Made by a program: the position numbers and the translations under genes. The notes beneath the pieces are model-generated. The model searched no databases. It worked only from the letters and a program-made list of their open reading frames with translations, and was not told the DNA's origin. A DNA stretch of 64,000 nt, taken from Campanula takesimana. Taxonomy: Eukaryota; Streptophyta; Magnoliopsida; Asterales; Campanulaceae. The DNA is taken from assembly GCA_026119855.1 (NCBI GenBank), contig JAOWBW010000087.1, positions 992,001-1,056,000 of the forward strand, read 5' to 3'. Below, one piece after another: positions 20,472-31,113 of this stretch. Every line of letters starts with the position of its first letter. Position 1 is the first letter of the stretch.

Positions 20472-20989
20472 TATTAGAGAGAGAGAGGATCAGGTATAAG
20501 ACTTGTGCGATTGTGTCATAGTTTAAAAGTAAAGTTAAACACGTCGTGTTAACATGAGAAATGACTTACTTACCTTAGATAAAGAATCTACACTCACAAA
20601 CATGAATTTGTATAAAACGGCCATCAACTTTCAACCAAACAGCGTTGAACCCCAACATCCTGCCATTTTAGCCAAACAACCAAAAAAACACTTCCGAGAT
20701 AAAACCTGCCAGGTTTTTTACAGTTAGAGTTCTTCTTTACAAGTTTCACATCATAATAGGTTTGAGTAACCTAACTACCATAAAAGTTAAATGTAAATAT
20801 TATTAGCTATATAAGTTTCATGTGTATGAATGGACAAGTGCAGGAAAAACTAGGTGGAATTGAACGTCCTAACAGACAATTTGATCAAGATATTGGCCAG
20901 CATAATGTTCAATATGATAAGCACACACTGAATTAAAATTATAAATCAGTAATGAAAAAGTTGTGAAATGTAAAAAAAAAAAAAAAAAG
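20472..20989. other. Spacer ending in an A tract
   Basis: Starts with a short 'agagagagag' run. No gene recognised. An A-run of 17 (about 20972-20988) abuts the next tRNA and acts as its terminator. Confidence 0.4.
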
Positions 20990-21061
20990 AGGTCCCACAG
21001 AGATTTGAACTCGGGTTATTGGATTCAAAGTCCAATGTCCTAACCACTAGACCATGGGACC
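20990..21061 (-). tRNA. tRNA-Gln-TTG: tRNA-Gln (anticodon UUG), copy 3, T-stem mismatch
   Basis: 72 bases with anticodon loop CTTTGAA, so UUG reading CAA. Acceptor and anticodon stems are intact. One base in the 3' half of the T stem (CTCTG instead of CTCGG) breaks a pair, so processing or stability may be reduced. Its D arm resembles the CUG group (GTGGTTAGG) while the other UUG copies have GTGGTCAGG, suggesting conversion or an intermediate. Confidence 0.88.
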
Positions 21062-21385
21062 CTCTATTAGCTTTATGGGGCTACAGTCTTAACTATAAGC
21101 AAATAGACAATAAGACAACCCTCAATACGGTGGTAACCAAGAATTGATTAATAATAGAAGAATTGGTAAAAGCGAAAGCAATCTGAGCCATCTGACTTCT
21201 ACTTGTACTTGGTACTCTTATGTAGATCTATAACCATTTTTGTTACCTAGAATTGATCGTCGTCTCTATAACATTCAGATTCTTATGATAACAAGGTATG
21301 CAAATAGAACATTAAAAACAAAAGACCAAGCAAAATCAAATATCAGAGTATAAGAGGTCATCCTAAGATTAGAATGTAAGCAAAC
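21062..21385. other. Spacer
   Basis: No gene or repeat recognised beyond general A/T-rich unit sequence. Confidence 0.35.
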
Positions 21386-21423
21386 GAATTCAGAACCAAT
21401 TGTCCTTACCACTAGGAAATGGG
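21386..21423 (-). pseudogene. tRNA-Gln(CUG) relic
   Basis: Minus strand keeps CCTAGTGGTAAGGACA and TTCTGAATTC, aligning with the D arm and anticodon arm of the neighbouring genes with several substitutions and small indels. The T arm and acceptor stem are not recognisable. Confidence 0.6.
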
Positions 21424-21501
21424 TTGGTTTGCTAAAGGAAGCCTTCCTTCTCACTACAGCTACACGTTAATGAATCAGGATAACGACCTACATTAAGTTA
21501 C

Positions 21502-21675
21502 CTCTTTGATAGTGCATCAAATTTTAGTGGCCAGCTCAATATTTGGATACAGGATCTAGCCCTTTCCAAAATGCAACCAGCAGCCAAGTCAAATTCTTTA
21601 AGCTTCTTCCATATTGAACATGACATTCTCCAGATACTCATGTCGTGAATATTCATCATCTTAGAACACTCTCTT
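21502..21675 (-). CDS. Possible exon of an unrecognised protein gene
   Basis: A 174-base open segment bounded on the minus strand by 'tgtatgcag' (acceptor) and 'gtaact' (donor). It reads SKMMNIHDMSIWRMSC, then IWKKLKEFDLAAGCILE and RARSCIQILSWPLKFDA. The composition looks protein-like, with amphipathic helices. I cannot name the family. It could be a host-gene exon whose introns hold the tRNA genes, or a captured fragment. Nothing in the sequence decides this. Confidence 0.3.
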
Positions 21676-22117
21676 CTGCATACAACATCAGTTACAAGTA
21701 AAAATATCAACAGATAGTTGCCAATGTCGCAATTAGGGAAATGGATGAACCAAGAGCTTACTACTATCTGCACCTAGAATTCATGTACATAAACATGAGA
21801 GTATCCATCTTGCTTTCAAGACATAGCTTTTACGGCATTCCTGAGGAACTTATCCTAGTAATAAGCTTGACACAGCTGAGTTGACAACCGACATTTTGAC
21901 AGGTTTAGTTGCAATCTGATTTGACCAACAAGGCACAAAGAAGAGAAGTCAACAGAAATCAATTCCAACAGAAAGAGCTTGAACGTAAAATTGGTAAATT
22001 GGATTCATATTAAGTTTAAAGATGGATCCTATTGCCAAACCAGTTCTCTAACAAAGCAAGTAAATGAGAAGTTGATGAAAGGAACAATAAAGAAAAGAGC
22101 TTTAGAAAATTAAAAAG
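21676..22117. other. Duplicated tRNA downstream flank
   Basis: 'cagctgagttgacaac', 'caaggcacaaagaagagaag' and 'gagcttgaac' match 13625-13740, the flank of copy 1, so these regions share ancestry. At about 21995-22012 'ttggtaaattggattcat' may be another worn tRNA trace. Confidence 0.6.
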
Positions 22118-22189
22118 AGGTCCCACCGAGATTTGAACTCGGGTTACTGGATTCAGAGTCCAATGTCCTAACCGCTAGACCATGGGACC
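22118..22189 (-). tRNA. tRNA-Gln-CTG: tRNA-Gln (anticodon CUG), copy 4
   Basis: Identical over 72 bases to the copy at 19611 as far as read. A-box and B-box intact, anticodon CUG, five-T terminator (plus-strand aaaaa at 22112-22116). The flank downstream of the gene also repeats that of copy 1. Confidence 0.96.
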
Positions 22190-22935
22190 TTCCATATGCG
22201 ATATGGACCTTCCTTTACAATATAAAACCAACTCATCTAAAAGCTTAAGCTGATAGAGAAAGAACAAACTATGTGTATCAAGCCTTAAAATTCCCCTGTG
22301 CTCCCGTCCACACATGGAGATGAAAAAACATGTCACACCCATCACAAACCAAACATGATGCCAACACTTGCACTCACAATACTTGAGGTAACAAGTAGTT
22401 ACTAGTCATCTAAAAGCTTAAACTGTTAGAGCGAGAACCAACTATGTATATCAAGCCTTAACAATAAGTATTTTTTTCCCATATCAAACTACTCCTTGAG
22501 CTGTCAAGGATAAGTTTGGCAACAGGCATTCATCTGGTACTGGTTGAATAAACCTTTCAGTCATTACAACCTTGTCAATGAGGTTATATGAAGCAGATAA
22601 TTAAGCATGAAAATTAGGATGTTCAATTGAACTAAACTGAAAATCCAGAACAGGGTGATCGTCAGGGTAGTCACATTAGAGCAGTTATTTAAAATAATAC
22701 CAAAAATGTATTGGCTTTGTTTGGTTTTGGCCAAATCCTTCCAACAAGTAGATTCTTTCAACTTGTCATCAGATAGTGAAATGCAAACAAAGATATGTGT
22801 ATAATGCACACAAAAACGTAACAGGAAAAACTGGGTAAGATGATCACTATATATGTCAAAAACGTGAAAAGAGAGAGGGGGAGGGGGGAATCAAGCTTTG
22901 AAGGGTACATATACAGATAAGAAGACCAAGAATAA
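22190..22935. other. Duplicated spacer of unit 1
   Basis: Parallels 13815-14330 plus 17530-17760: 'aagtatttttttcccatatc', 'gttatatgaagcagat', 'catcagatagtgaaatg' occur in both. The Copia element at 14329 is absent here, which confirms that its insertion is later than the duplication. Confidence 0.75.
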
Positions 22936-23687
22936 GGGCAACTTGCACTTTAGTTACCTGAGTTTGTCGTCATGTTTCAATTGGTTATCCAGTTTGTGTT
23001 TGTTACAATTTGGTTATTGAGTATGTCTTTTTGTTGCAATCAGGTGTAATTTTGGTTAGTTCGTCAGAAACCTAACGGAAAGTGTGTCATGTGCCACTCA
23101 CATGACATACTTAAGGGTATTTTTATCTTTTCCACGGGTTTACACTAAAAGACAGAATTATTATTATTATTTTGAAACAAAAAGGCAGAAAGTTGAAAAA
23201 GAAAAAAAGAAAAGGAAAAAAAGAGGGGTGAATCGTGAACATAGTTCCCCAAATCACCAATCTCTAGTCCACCCCTTCGCCAAGTCGTTCCCTCTCCATG
23301 CGCCGGCCATCATCACCTGGCCATCACTGATGGATTGAGGAAAGGGCTGGGCGACAGAGTAGATGGAGGGTGGGTTTAGGGATTTTTAACTCTAGATCAC
23401 CATTTTGAAAGGGGGTGCTAGTGGTTGTGATGGTGGTTTTTTTTTTTTTTTTTTCATATGCAGTAAATGACATTTTTACCCACCCAATGCTTAGAGAAAT
23501 GATAAAAATACCCTTAAGTATGTCATGTGAGTGGCAAACACATTTTTCGTTAGGTTTCTGACGAACTAACCAAATTTACATCTAATTGCAACAAAAAGAC
23601 ACTCAATAACCAAATTGTAACAAACACAAACTGGATAACTAATTGAAACATGACGACAAACTCAGGTAACTAAAGTGCAATTTGCCC
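22936..23687. mobile_element. Mutator-like MITE with long TIRs and 9-bp TSD
   Basis: Starts GGGCAACTTGCAC and ends GTGCAATTTGCCC with about 190-bp inverted arms. It is flanked by perfect CAAGAATAA at 22927-22935 and 23688-23696. The 9-bp duplication and long TIRs indicate Mutator superfamily. The centre is CT-rich without a convincing protein. It has no transposase. A larger relative is at 29600-31073. Confidence 0.92.
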
Positions 23688-23842
23688 CAAGAATAATCGC
23701 ACTATTGAATCATACCATGAAGGATCCTGGAGGTGCAAATGAAACATGAGTCAAGATCCCGAATGATGGAGGGGTTTTAGTTTGAGTAAATCAAATTGAA
23801 AAAATTAGGAAATAAACCAAAATAAAATCCAATGTCATGCCG

Positions 23843-23843
<1 letters not shown>

Positions 23844-23877
<34 letters not shown>
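23844..23877. repeat. G34 homopolymer
   Basis: 34 consecutive G in the read. The paralogous position at about 18249 reads 'gccgggggagg', so a five-G run has expanded. Assembly error in such a tract is possible. Confidence 0.85.
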
Positions 23878-23879
<2 letters not shown>

Positions 23880-24146
23880 TGGCATTTTGATAATTCCTTA
23901 ATCATATAGAGGTAAGGAAGATCATACAAACAGGCGAACAAAGGTCTACCCAAATCAAAGCATGAGAAATTAAAGAAAATATTTTTGCAAATCAAAGGAG
24001 AACTCATTAAGATACTGCACCCAAAGCAGATGTCCGCAACAATGCTTATAGTAAACATGGATGCTACTTGAACACAAATCTGTTTGATTTAATGCGTATG
24101 TCAACCAAGTTAACAGAAAAAAGATGAAAAAGGAAAATATCAAAGA

Positions 24147-24218
24147 AGGTCCCACCGAGATTTGAACTCGGGCTATTGGATTCAAAGTCCAATGTCCTGA
24201 CCACTAGACCATGGGACC
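24147..24218 (-). tRNA. tRNA-Gln-TTG: tRNA-Gln (anticodon UUG), copy 5
   Basis: 72 bases, intact cloverleaf; anticodon stem TTGGA/TCCAA fully paired and loop CTTTGAA (UUG). The T stem is intact. The nearest T-run downstream is only four bases (24134-24137 on plus), so termination may be less efficient. Paired with the CUG gene at 25014 in a unit that is repeated at 26194/26966. Confidence 0.96.
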
Positions 24219-24580
24219 CATCATCTGCAAAGGCTTACTTCTCAATGTAGACATTTAAAGTAGAAAATTAATGTATCCACAATGTCTAGTCTATTATCAG
24301 CACAACATGAAAAAAGATGATCAATATTACATCTGAAAAATGTCAAGAGAGATTGAAAAGAATGGAAATAGAGAAATAACATAGAGAGGTTCACAGCACG
24401 GTAGAAATTATGGGGATATGTATTTGAGAATTTTTAAAATTTGGGGTCGACCTATGCACATGATGACTTAAATATTCTAACCATCACTATATCTATCTGC
24501 AGCAACTACAGAAAGAGAGTAGGAGGACATGGCCCCTGCCTCCTGCACCTCTCTCTTCTACGGCCATTCAATGTTTTATA
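24219..24580. other. Duplicated spacer between UUG and CUG genes
   Basis: 'catctgcaaaggctt' and 'gtctagtctattatcagcac' recur at 26266-26380. No gene. Confidence 0.65.
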
Positions 24581-24777
24581 CTCCCTCCGTCCAAAAATAG
24601 GTGTCGCTCGTGACTTTTAAAACCTTTTTGTTCTTTTGAAACATTTTTTAAAACTTTTTAAGAATAGCACTTAACTTGTTTGTACTTTGCATTTCCTTTT
24701 CCAAAAAGGCGGCTACTATTTTGGGACGGACCAAAAATGAAAGCACGACACATAAACATGTAATGGGTCGGAAGGAG
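24581..24777. mobile_element. Stowaway-like MITE, 197 bp
   Basis: Left end CTCCCTCCGTCC after TA, right end GGTCGGAAGGAG before TA; internal GGGACGGACC. A truncated copy lies at 18550-18678. Confidence 0.87.
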
Positions 24778-25013
24778 TAAATACCATTATATCAAATCCA
24801 AAATTTGATGCACATCACAAAGCCAATATTCAGAAATCAGAAAAGGTATATGATATACCCAGTTACTTCCAAAGATAGGAGCAACAAATCTTTAGGACAG
24901 TACTAATGTTTCCTTACGTATTAATTGAGCAATACATTTCCTAAAATGATAACACAGGCAAATGAGAAGTTAATGAAAAGAATAAAAAACATAAGAGCTT
25001 AAAAGATAAAAAG

Positions 25014-25085
25014 AGGTCCCACCGAGATTTGAACTCGGGTTACTGGATTCAGAGTCCAATGTCCTAACCGCTAGACCATGGGACC
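25014..25085 (-). tRNA. tRNA-Gln-CTG: tRNA-Gln (anticodon CUG), copy 6
   Basis: Same sequence as the 19611 and 22118 genes (AGCGG in the D loop). Anticodon CUG; T5 terminator. The 5' flank GCAGATGGAGG before the mature end is shared with the copies at 26966, 28920 and 31341. Confidence 0.96.
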
Positions 25086-25508
25086 CTCCATCTGCTGAAT
25101 AGGGCTCGCAGTGTCAATAAATATCATTCTTAACTTGTCAAAGTGCTTAAAACAAAGGAATAGATAATGGGCGAAAAAACACTCAGTTCAAAGGCAATAC
25201 AAAAGAATCTTATATGGATTTTTATCAATGCATAAACACATGCTTATATCTACATATAGCAACAATGGATAGAAAAGGCATATTCTGTGATGAAGGCAAG
25301 AGGTCCACCCTCTTCAAGGAAAGGAGGGAATAATGGTCAAAGGATCAGATTTACATTGGACTGTTGAGCCAAAAAAGAGAAAGACATAGATGTAGGTGGA
25401 TTATATACCATCTTCAAACAAGTGCAATAGAAAAAAATCAGAAGATCTAGAAACTAAAATATCTTCTCACGGTTACAAGAACTGTTGAGCAAAGAAAGAA
25501 AAATAATA
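25086..25508. other. Duplicated spacer
   Basis: 'aagtgcaatagaaaaaaatc' and 'actgttgagcaaagaaag' recur near 27805-27880, marking a tandem repeat of roughly 2-2.5 kb. No gene. Confidence 0.65.
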
Positions 25509-25759
25509 CTCCCTCTGTCCCGAAATGATCTACCTACTTTTTTTGTTGTTACTGCGAAGGTACTTTGAGTAATTAATTTAAGTTAATTTAATTATCCTAA
25601 TGAAAATTCAAAACTTGTTATTGATGCACCATTTTAAATACTATCAGTAACAATTTTTAGATGTTCATTAAGATAATTAAATTAGCCTAAAACTATTGCT
25701 CGAAGTACCTTCGTATTAGCAACAAAAAGAGTATGAAGATCATTTTGGGATAGAAGGAG
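25509..25759. mobile_element. Stowaway-like MITE, 'gttttgagtaat' family, copy 2
   Basis: TA-flanked, left end CTCCCTCTGTCCC, right end GGGATAGAAGGAG. Interior parallels 17781-18058 (acctttagtaat and atgcaccat words). Confidence 0.83.
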
Positions 25760-26193
25760 TATAAAGAGTTGTGTGCATAACAACGTAGGTGGATAATACA
25801 TTCTTCTAACAAGTGGAAAAATTAACACCAACTAACTTTGAAAGGATAAATTTATAAAGATGGGAGCACTGAATTTCATAACTTAAGGAATCAGCTTGTG
25901 CGTAGTAACCCTGAGATGATATTTCTTTTGGGGTTAACTTAATGTTTAGATGCTACATGACTTTAAACAAAATTTTCCTTAAGAATAATATACAAGTCAA
26001 AAAATAGAGTCTGCAGCCCGTAGACAACCAAAAAAGAAATCATGACAATCATATACCAACGGGAATAGGAAACCCAATCAAACTAGCTGAGATGACAGAC
26101 CAATCTTGATGTCCAACTCCTTATGCAACTTAGGCAACCAAACCAAAAGTCAAAATGAGAGAAAAAAAAAAAAAAACATGGAAAGAAAAATAA
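25760..26193. other. Duplicated spacer
   Basis: 'tgacagaccaat', 'gatgtccaactccttatg' parallel 28840-28870. The flank leads into a UUG gene in both cases. Confidence 0.65.
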
Positions 26194-26265
26194 AGGTCCC
26201 ACCGAGATTTGAACTCGGGCTATTGGATTCAAAGTCCAATGTCCTGACCACTAGACCATGGGACC
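26194..26265 (-). tRNA. tRNA-Gln-TTG: tRNA-Gln (anticodon UUG), copy 7
   Basis: Identical to the copy at 24147 as far as read; intact cloverleaf, anticodon UUG. Plus-strand A-runs at 26186-26190 and 26162-26176 give terminators. Five-prime flank 'catcatctgcaaa' on the plus strand is the same as at 24219, so the pair arose by tandem duplication 2,047 bases apart. Confidence 0.96.
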
Positions 26266-26965
26266 CATCATCTGCAAACGCTTCCCTTCTCAGTATAGAC
26301 AATTCAATGAACACAGCATTTAAAGAATGGAACCAAGAAAAAGACACTGACAATGTTTAGTCTATTATCAACACAACAGGAAAAAAAGATTATCAATATT
26401 ACATCCGAACTACGAGCATGATGACTAAAACACACTGAAGACAGATGCGACAACAAATCCTTAGTCTCAAAATGATTTGCGGTCGGCTAACATGAAATAT
26501 CGTAGGTAGGAAAAGATAGTGCCACGTTAAATTTTAGCCACGAAACTTTGTTGTTAACAGCAACAAGGGAAGGGCCCTTAAATATTCAACTCATCACTCT
26601 TTAACTATTTGCAGCAATTACAGAGAGTAGCTTTTCTCAAAGTTTCAGGGAGGATGTGGCCCCAGCCTCCCGCACCCTAATCCTCTCTCTTCTACTGCCA
26701 TTTAATGTTTTATCCTCCGTCCCATTATGTGCCGCATTTGACTTGTCAATTTTTTTTAAAAAAAAAAATGCTTATATTGATTGTACTTCCTTAGTACCAT
26801 CATAAAATTGCACTAAAACTATTTCTTTTCAAAAACACGACACTTAATTTGGGAGCATGAGTTGGTACCTTAGAAAGTTCAAGTTCATCTCATTCTGCTC
26901 ATGAGCCAAGCAAATGAGAAGTTAATGAAAAGTACCAGAAAAATAAGAGCCTGAGAAATAAAAAG
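26266..26965. other. Duplicated spacer with worn MITE
   Basis: Parallels 24219-25013. A degenerate MITE-like block sits at about 26715-26850 (cctccgtcccattatg). No gene. Confidence 0.55.
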
Positions 26966-27037
26966 AGGTCCCACCGAGATTTGAACTCGGGTTACTGGAT
27001 TCAGAGTCCAATGTCCTAACCACTAGACCATGGGACC
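26966..27037 (-). tRNA. tRNA-Gln-CTG: tRNA-Gln (anticodon CUG), copy 8
   Basis: Matches copy 1 (AGTGG D loop) over 72 bases. Anticodon CUG, T5 terminator. Its 5' flank 'ccatctgctgaatggggct' on the plus strand matches 25088 onward. Confidence 0.96.
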
Positions 27038-27315
27038 CTCCATCTGCTGAATGGGGCTCGCCTTTTCAATAAATATCATTCTTTATGAGTCAAAGTGCTT
27101 AAGCACTCAGTTCGAAGGCAATACAAAAGAATCAAATATAAATCTTATCAATGCACAAACGCATGCACATATAGCCCTAATGGATAGAGAGGGCATGTAC
27201 TGTGATGGAGGCAAGAGGTCTGCTAAAAGATTCACCTAAATACAGGCCCCCAAAAATTAGAAAGCGAGGTAACTGCAAATAAAACTAACCAACTTCTGAA
27301 AGAGTCACCCAAATA

Positions 27316-27494
27316 CTCCCTCCGTCCCAAAATGATCTTCCCATTTGACTATTCAAACCTTTTAAGGATATAAACACTTGCTTCACTAGCCATGTTTTGA
27401 TTATGCACTTTTAAGCCTAAATTGTAGAAATGGGAAGAACCTTTTGGGACAACGAAAATTGGCAAATGGGAAGATCATATTGGGACGGAGGGAG
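27316..27494. mobile_element. Stowaway-like MITE, 178-bp family, copy 4
   Basis: Perfect-looking ends CTCCCTCCGTCCCAAAATGA and GGGACGGAGGGAG between TA dinucleotides. Among the least degraded copies in the window. Confidence 0.92.
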
Positions 27495-28446
27495 TAACAA
27501 AACAAAATAAAGGAAAAAATGTCAAATTTGTGATAAATCCAAGGGATTGTAAGCACCCCACTTTTCCCCAGCAACTCATCATCCTTCCCTAACTAAAATC
27601 CCCAGAACTTCAAAACAACAAACCTTCACCAGTCAAAGGGTAGGTTCTCCCACAGGACTACAGGAGAGAACTATCGCCAAAGGTTAAAAGCCTTGTAAAA
27701 GAGCAAAAAAAAAAAAAAAAATGCGGTGGATTTGGGTCAAAGGAACAGATTTGCATCGACTATTGAGCAAAGAAACACCTAGGCGTAGGTGGAATCTTAT
27801 AACAAGTGCAATAGAAAAAAATCAGAAGATCTATAAATTAAAACACACAAAATCGCTTTTAGAACTGTTGAGCAAAGAAAGAGAAACAATATAGAGAGAT
27901 GTGTACATAAACATGGGTTGATTATACAATCTTCTAGCAAGTGCAACAGAAAAAATAACCAACTAACTTTGAAAGGATAAATTGGTAAAGATGGGAACAT
28001 TAGATTTCAAACCTTAAAGAATCTGTTTATGCGTAGTGTAGTAGCCATGCAAAGATATTTTCCTTTTGCTGTTCACTCGATTTTTGATGCTGCAGACCTT
28101 TATACATACCCTATCAAAAGCAAAAATCAAAATCATCTCCAGTTGATTTATATATACACATATATCAATTTGTCTCGACAAAAAAATCATAAATGAGATG
28201 TATTTATATATAAATATCCAAATTGACAAACAATCATGATCCGAAATAGTATGTTATATTCACTAAAGTATCTTAAAAGGATTCTCAGTCTCCACCCTAA
28301 CTCTTCCCTCCCCTCCCCTCCCCATCGCTCTCTCTCTCTCTCTCTCTACAAAATAAGAAACTTCAAAAATTCAGAAAAAAGCAACTGCATGAGAAGCTGA
28401 CATGTCTTAGGACTGCATCACGGCGAGAAAGGAAAAAAGAATAATA
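27495..28446. other. Duplicated spacer, no gene
   Basis: Parallels 25240-25520 and 25790-25930 in part. Includes a 20-base A-run near 27703 and a CT-rich tract at 28310-28350. Confidence 0.5.
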
Positions 28447-28720
28447 CTCCCTCCGTCCCGGAGTAAGAGTCTCACCCCTCATTTGCACGCTTATTAATAA
28501 ATATTGGATGTGATGTAAATGTTGTGAGTGTAAAAGTAAAGTATGAGAGAGAATGAGTGGGAGAGAATAGTGAATTGATTGGTGTTGTGAGTATAAAAGT
28601 AAAATAGGAGAGAGAATGAGTGGGGTGAATAGTAAAGATTCTTTGCCATTTTAGGAATGGGACTCTTACTCTGGGACGGACCAAAAAGGAAAATGGGACT
28701 TTACTCTGGGACGGAGGGAG
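28447..28720. mobile_element. Stowaway-like MITE, 'gagtaagagtc' family, copy 1
   Basis: TA-flanked, ends CTCCCTCCGTCCCGGAGTAA and TCTGGGACGGAGGGAG, with a second inner GGGACGGACC near 28672, so the end appears duplicated. A copy interrupted by another MITE is at 47440-48006. Confidence 0.88.
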
Positions 28721-28919
28721 TAATAAACAAGTAAAAAAGTAGCAGCCTCTTTCATCCGTAAAGTTACCCAAAACAGAAGCAGAAACATGCCAATCATACA
28801 CCCATGGAAATAAGAAATTCACTCAAACTGACTGAGTTGACAGACCAATGTTGATGTTCAACTCCTTATACGACCAAGGCAAGAAAACGAAACAAGAGAA
28901 AAAAATGGAAAGTAAATGA

Positions 28920-28991
28920 AGGTCCCACTGAGATTTGAACTCGGGCTATTGGATTCAAAGTCCAATGTCCTGACCACTAGACTATGGGACC
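28920..28991 (-). tRNA. tRNA-Gln-TTG: tRNA-Gln (anticodon UUG), copy 9, diverged
   Basis: 72 bases, anticodon UUG. Two changes from the 24147 type: position 9 region CCATAG instead of CCATGG, and T-stem 3' half CTCAG instead of CTCGG, which breaks one pair. No T-run of four or more lies immediately downstream (next at about 28899). It may be declining. Confidence 0.87.
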
Positions 28992-29599
28992 CTCCATCTG
29001 CCCATAGAACCTTCCTCTTCAATATATATAGATATTGAGTCAATAAATGAATGTTTCATAGAATATACTGTCAGAAGATACAGTAATCAGCAGAAAGTAC
29101 CAATCGAGCTGGGGATCGCCAACCCTCTCTATAACACCACCACTGCCGAAAGAGAGAAATAATTTAAAGATAGCTCTTAACATTGCCCAGACAAAGTACC
29201 TTTTAATGGAAGCAAGGCCGAAAAAGAAAAGAGAAAAAGAAAGGGCAAAGAAAATCAATTTACCAACAATGAAAAAGATAATCAAGGAACTCACATAAGT
29301 CAGCACTGTTGCAAAGATCTCTCCAGAAAAGAAAATACAAAACAAAACAAAAATGGTTTTCTTTAGTTTTGCCTTCCTGATTAAAGTGGAATATCATATG
29401 AGATGGTTTGATTGAAAGACATTAAAATATAATGCAAGTGAAATATCACACCACATCAACAAGAGGATGTGGAATCATAGATCCACAGATAAAATTTCAC
29501 CTATGCAGAATATATTTGAAAATTGGAATCCTATCGAAGTGCTTTACCAGAGAAGCCGAGAATCACTATAACGGTGTGCAGGAAATTTCAAAAAGAAAA
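28992..29599. other. Spacer, no gene recognised
   Basis: The minus-strand ORF 29040-29345 is Phe/Leu/Ser-rich without a recognisable motif and is most likely chance in A-rich sequence. Confidence 0.4.
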
Positions 29600-31073
29600 G
29601 GGCAAATTGCAATTTAGTTACCTGAGTATGTCATGATGTTTCAATTGGTTATCCAATTTGTGTTCGTTACAATTTGGTAACTGAATATGCCTTTTTGTTG
29701 CAATCAGGTGTAATTTTGGATGGCCCATTAAAAAACTAATGAAAATGGATGAAAAACGTAACAAACTTCTTTCAAAATTGCAATTCTCACCCCTACAGTT
29801 TAAGTTATCTCACTACGCCCCAAGCTCTTCTTCACGAATGATAAAATTAAAAAAAAGAAAAAAAAAAGGTAGCAGCAACGTCGACATCAACGGAGCCGGC
29901 GAAGAAGCGCAGAAGAACCTTCTCTTTTAGATCTCCAAAAGCGCGCCCTTGAACAACAACAAAGAGATCTTGAACTACAACAACAGCAAGAGAGAGAGAG
30001 AGAGAGAGAAAAGACCGCCGTTAATTACAAGTTTACAACACACCTAATCGCCGATCTCGCTGGAACCCTAACTTAGACGAAGTACCTACCTCACCAGAAC
30101 TCATCAGCGACGACGACGATGTGCAGAAAGTGAAGAAAGTTAAGCTTGTTGTGTGTTTGCCCCAATCCAATCAACATTTTCGTGTATCATCGCCTGCCAA
30201 ATCGAGTTCTTGCTGGTCTGATTCTGCCAAATCGGGTTCTTATGAGTCTGATTCGAATGACAATCCCGAGGCGGCTACGGCACTCAAGAACCCAAGATTA
30301 ATGGCAGAACTGGTGCCCAATTACACACGCACTGGCACTTAGAAAAAAATAGACACAAAGTGGAAGTTTGAAAAGTTTATGACTTCTTCAACTACTTCAT
30401 GTTACTCCCTTTGCAACGAATCACATGGTGGGTGTGAGGTGAAAGTAATTCAGCAATGTTTGTCAAGAAAGGAATCTGGAGAACACCTAATAATAATTTG
30501 GAGAACACCTGGTATTAATTACTTTACTCGTAATAATAATTTGAGTTTTTGAGACTTGGTTGGAGAAAGGAATCTGGGGAACACCTGGGACAAGAAAGGA
30601 ATTCAAGGGCGTTGGATGATGAACGGCTGAGGAAGATGAAGCAGTGCGGAGGGTTTACGGTTTGAGCGCCGTTGGATTTTAGATTTAGGATTTATTTTTT
30701 AAATGGCAAAAATAATAATCATGTTATTTATTAAAAAATATAATATACTCCCCCCGCCACTCAAAATAAGCCCCTTAAGATTTTAGATTTAGGATTTATT
30801 TTTTCTTTATGTTAGTTTTTTTTTAAAAGAAAACACTTGTTAAAAAGATAGGGGGCGTAGTGTGATAATTTAAACTGTAGGAGTGATCAATGCAATTTTG
30901 AAAGAAGCTTGTTACGATTTTCATCAATTTTTGTTAGTTTTTTAACGGGTCATCCAAAATTACACTTGATTGCAACAAAAAGACATATTCAATAACTAAA
31001 TTGTAACAAACACAAATTAGATAACCAATTGAAACATCGTGACAAACTCAAGTAACTAAATTGCAATTTGCCC
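29600..31073 (+). mobile_element. Pack-MULE with 9-bp target duplication
   Basis: Begins GGGCAAATTGCAATTTAG and ends TTGCAATTTGCCC with roughly 150-bp inverted arms of the same family as 22936-23687. Flanks aaaagaaaa and aaaagaaat agree at eight of nine bases. Between the arms is unrelated gene-like sequence (see next entry), so this is a Mutator-like element that has captured host DNA. No transposase. Confidence 0.88.
29843..30342 (+). pseudogene. Captured 5' coding fragment of a plant bromodomain-type gene
   Basis: Read in shifting frames, this region spells the N-terminal landmarks of plant bromodomain proteins (the At1g20670/At1g76380 type, from memory of the family): a basic KKRKKKG, then LLDLQKRALEQQQRDLELQQ from 29924, then RRSRWNPNLDE near 30050, an acidic ISDDDD, and VKKVKLVVCLPQSN. 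The bromodomain itself is absent. At least one frameshift and internal stops separate the blocks, so no intact protein is made. The simplest reading is a first-exon capture by the MULE. The family assignment is recognition, not a search result. Confidence 0.55.
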
Positions 31074-31113
31074 AAAAGAAATTCAACAGCGAAATAGGTC
31101 AACAGATGAAAAA

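Noticed and set aside
20039..21502. Joining the two exon-like pieces at 19980 and 21502 into one gene
   Set aside because: Both are on the minus strand with plausible splice sites, but neither family is recognised and the tRNA gene at 20990 lies between them. There is not enough evidence to call a gene model.
23777..24185. Minus-strand ORFs with a proline run
   Set aside because: The proline run is the G34 tract read in reverse; no gene.
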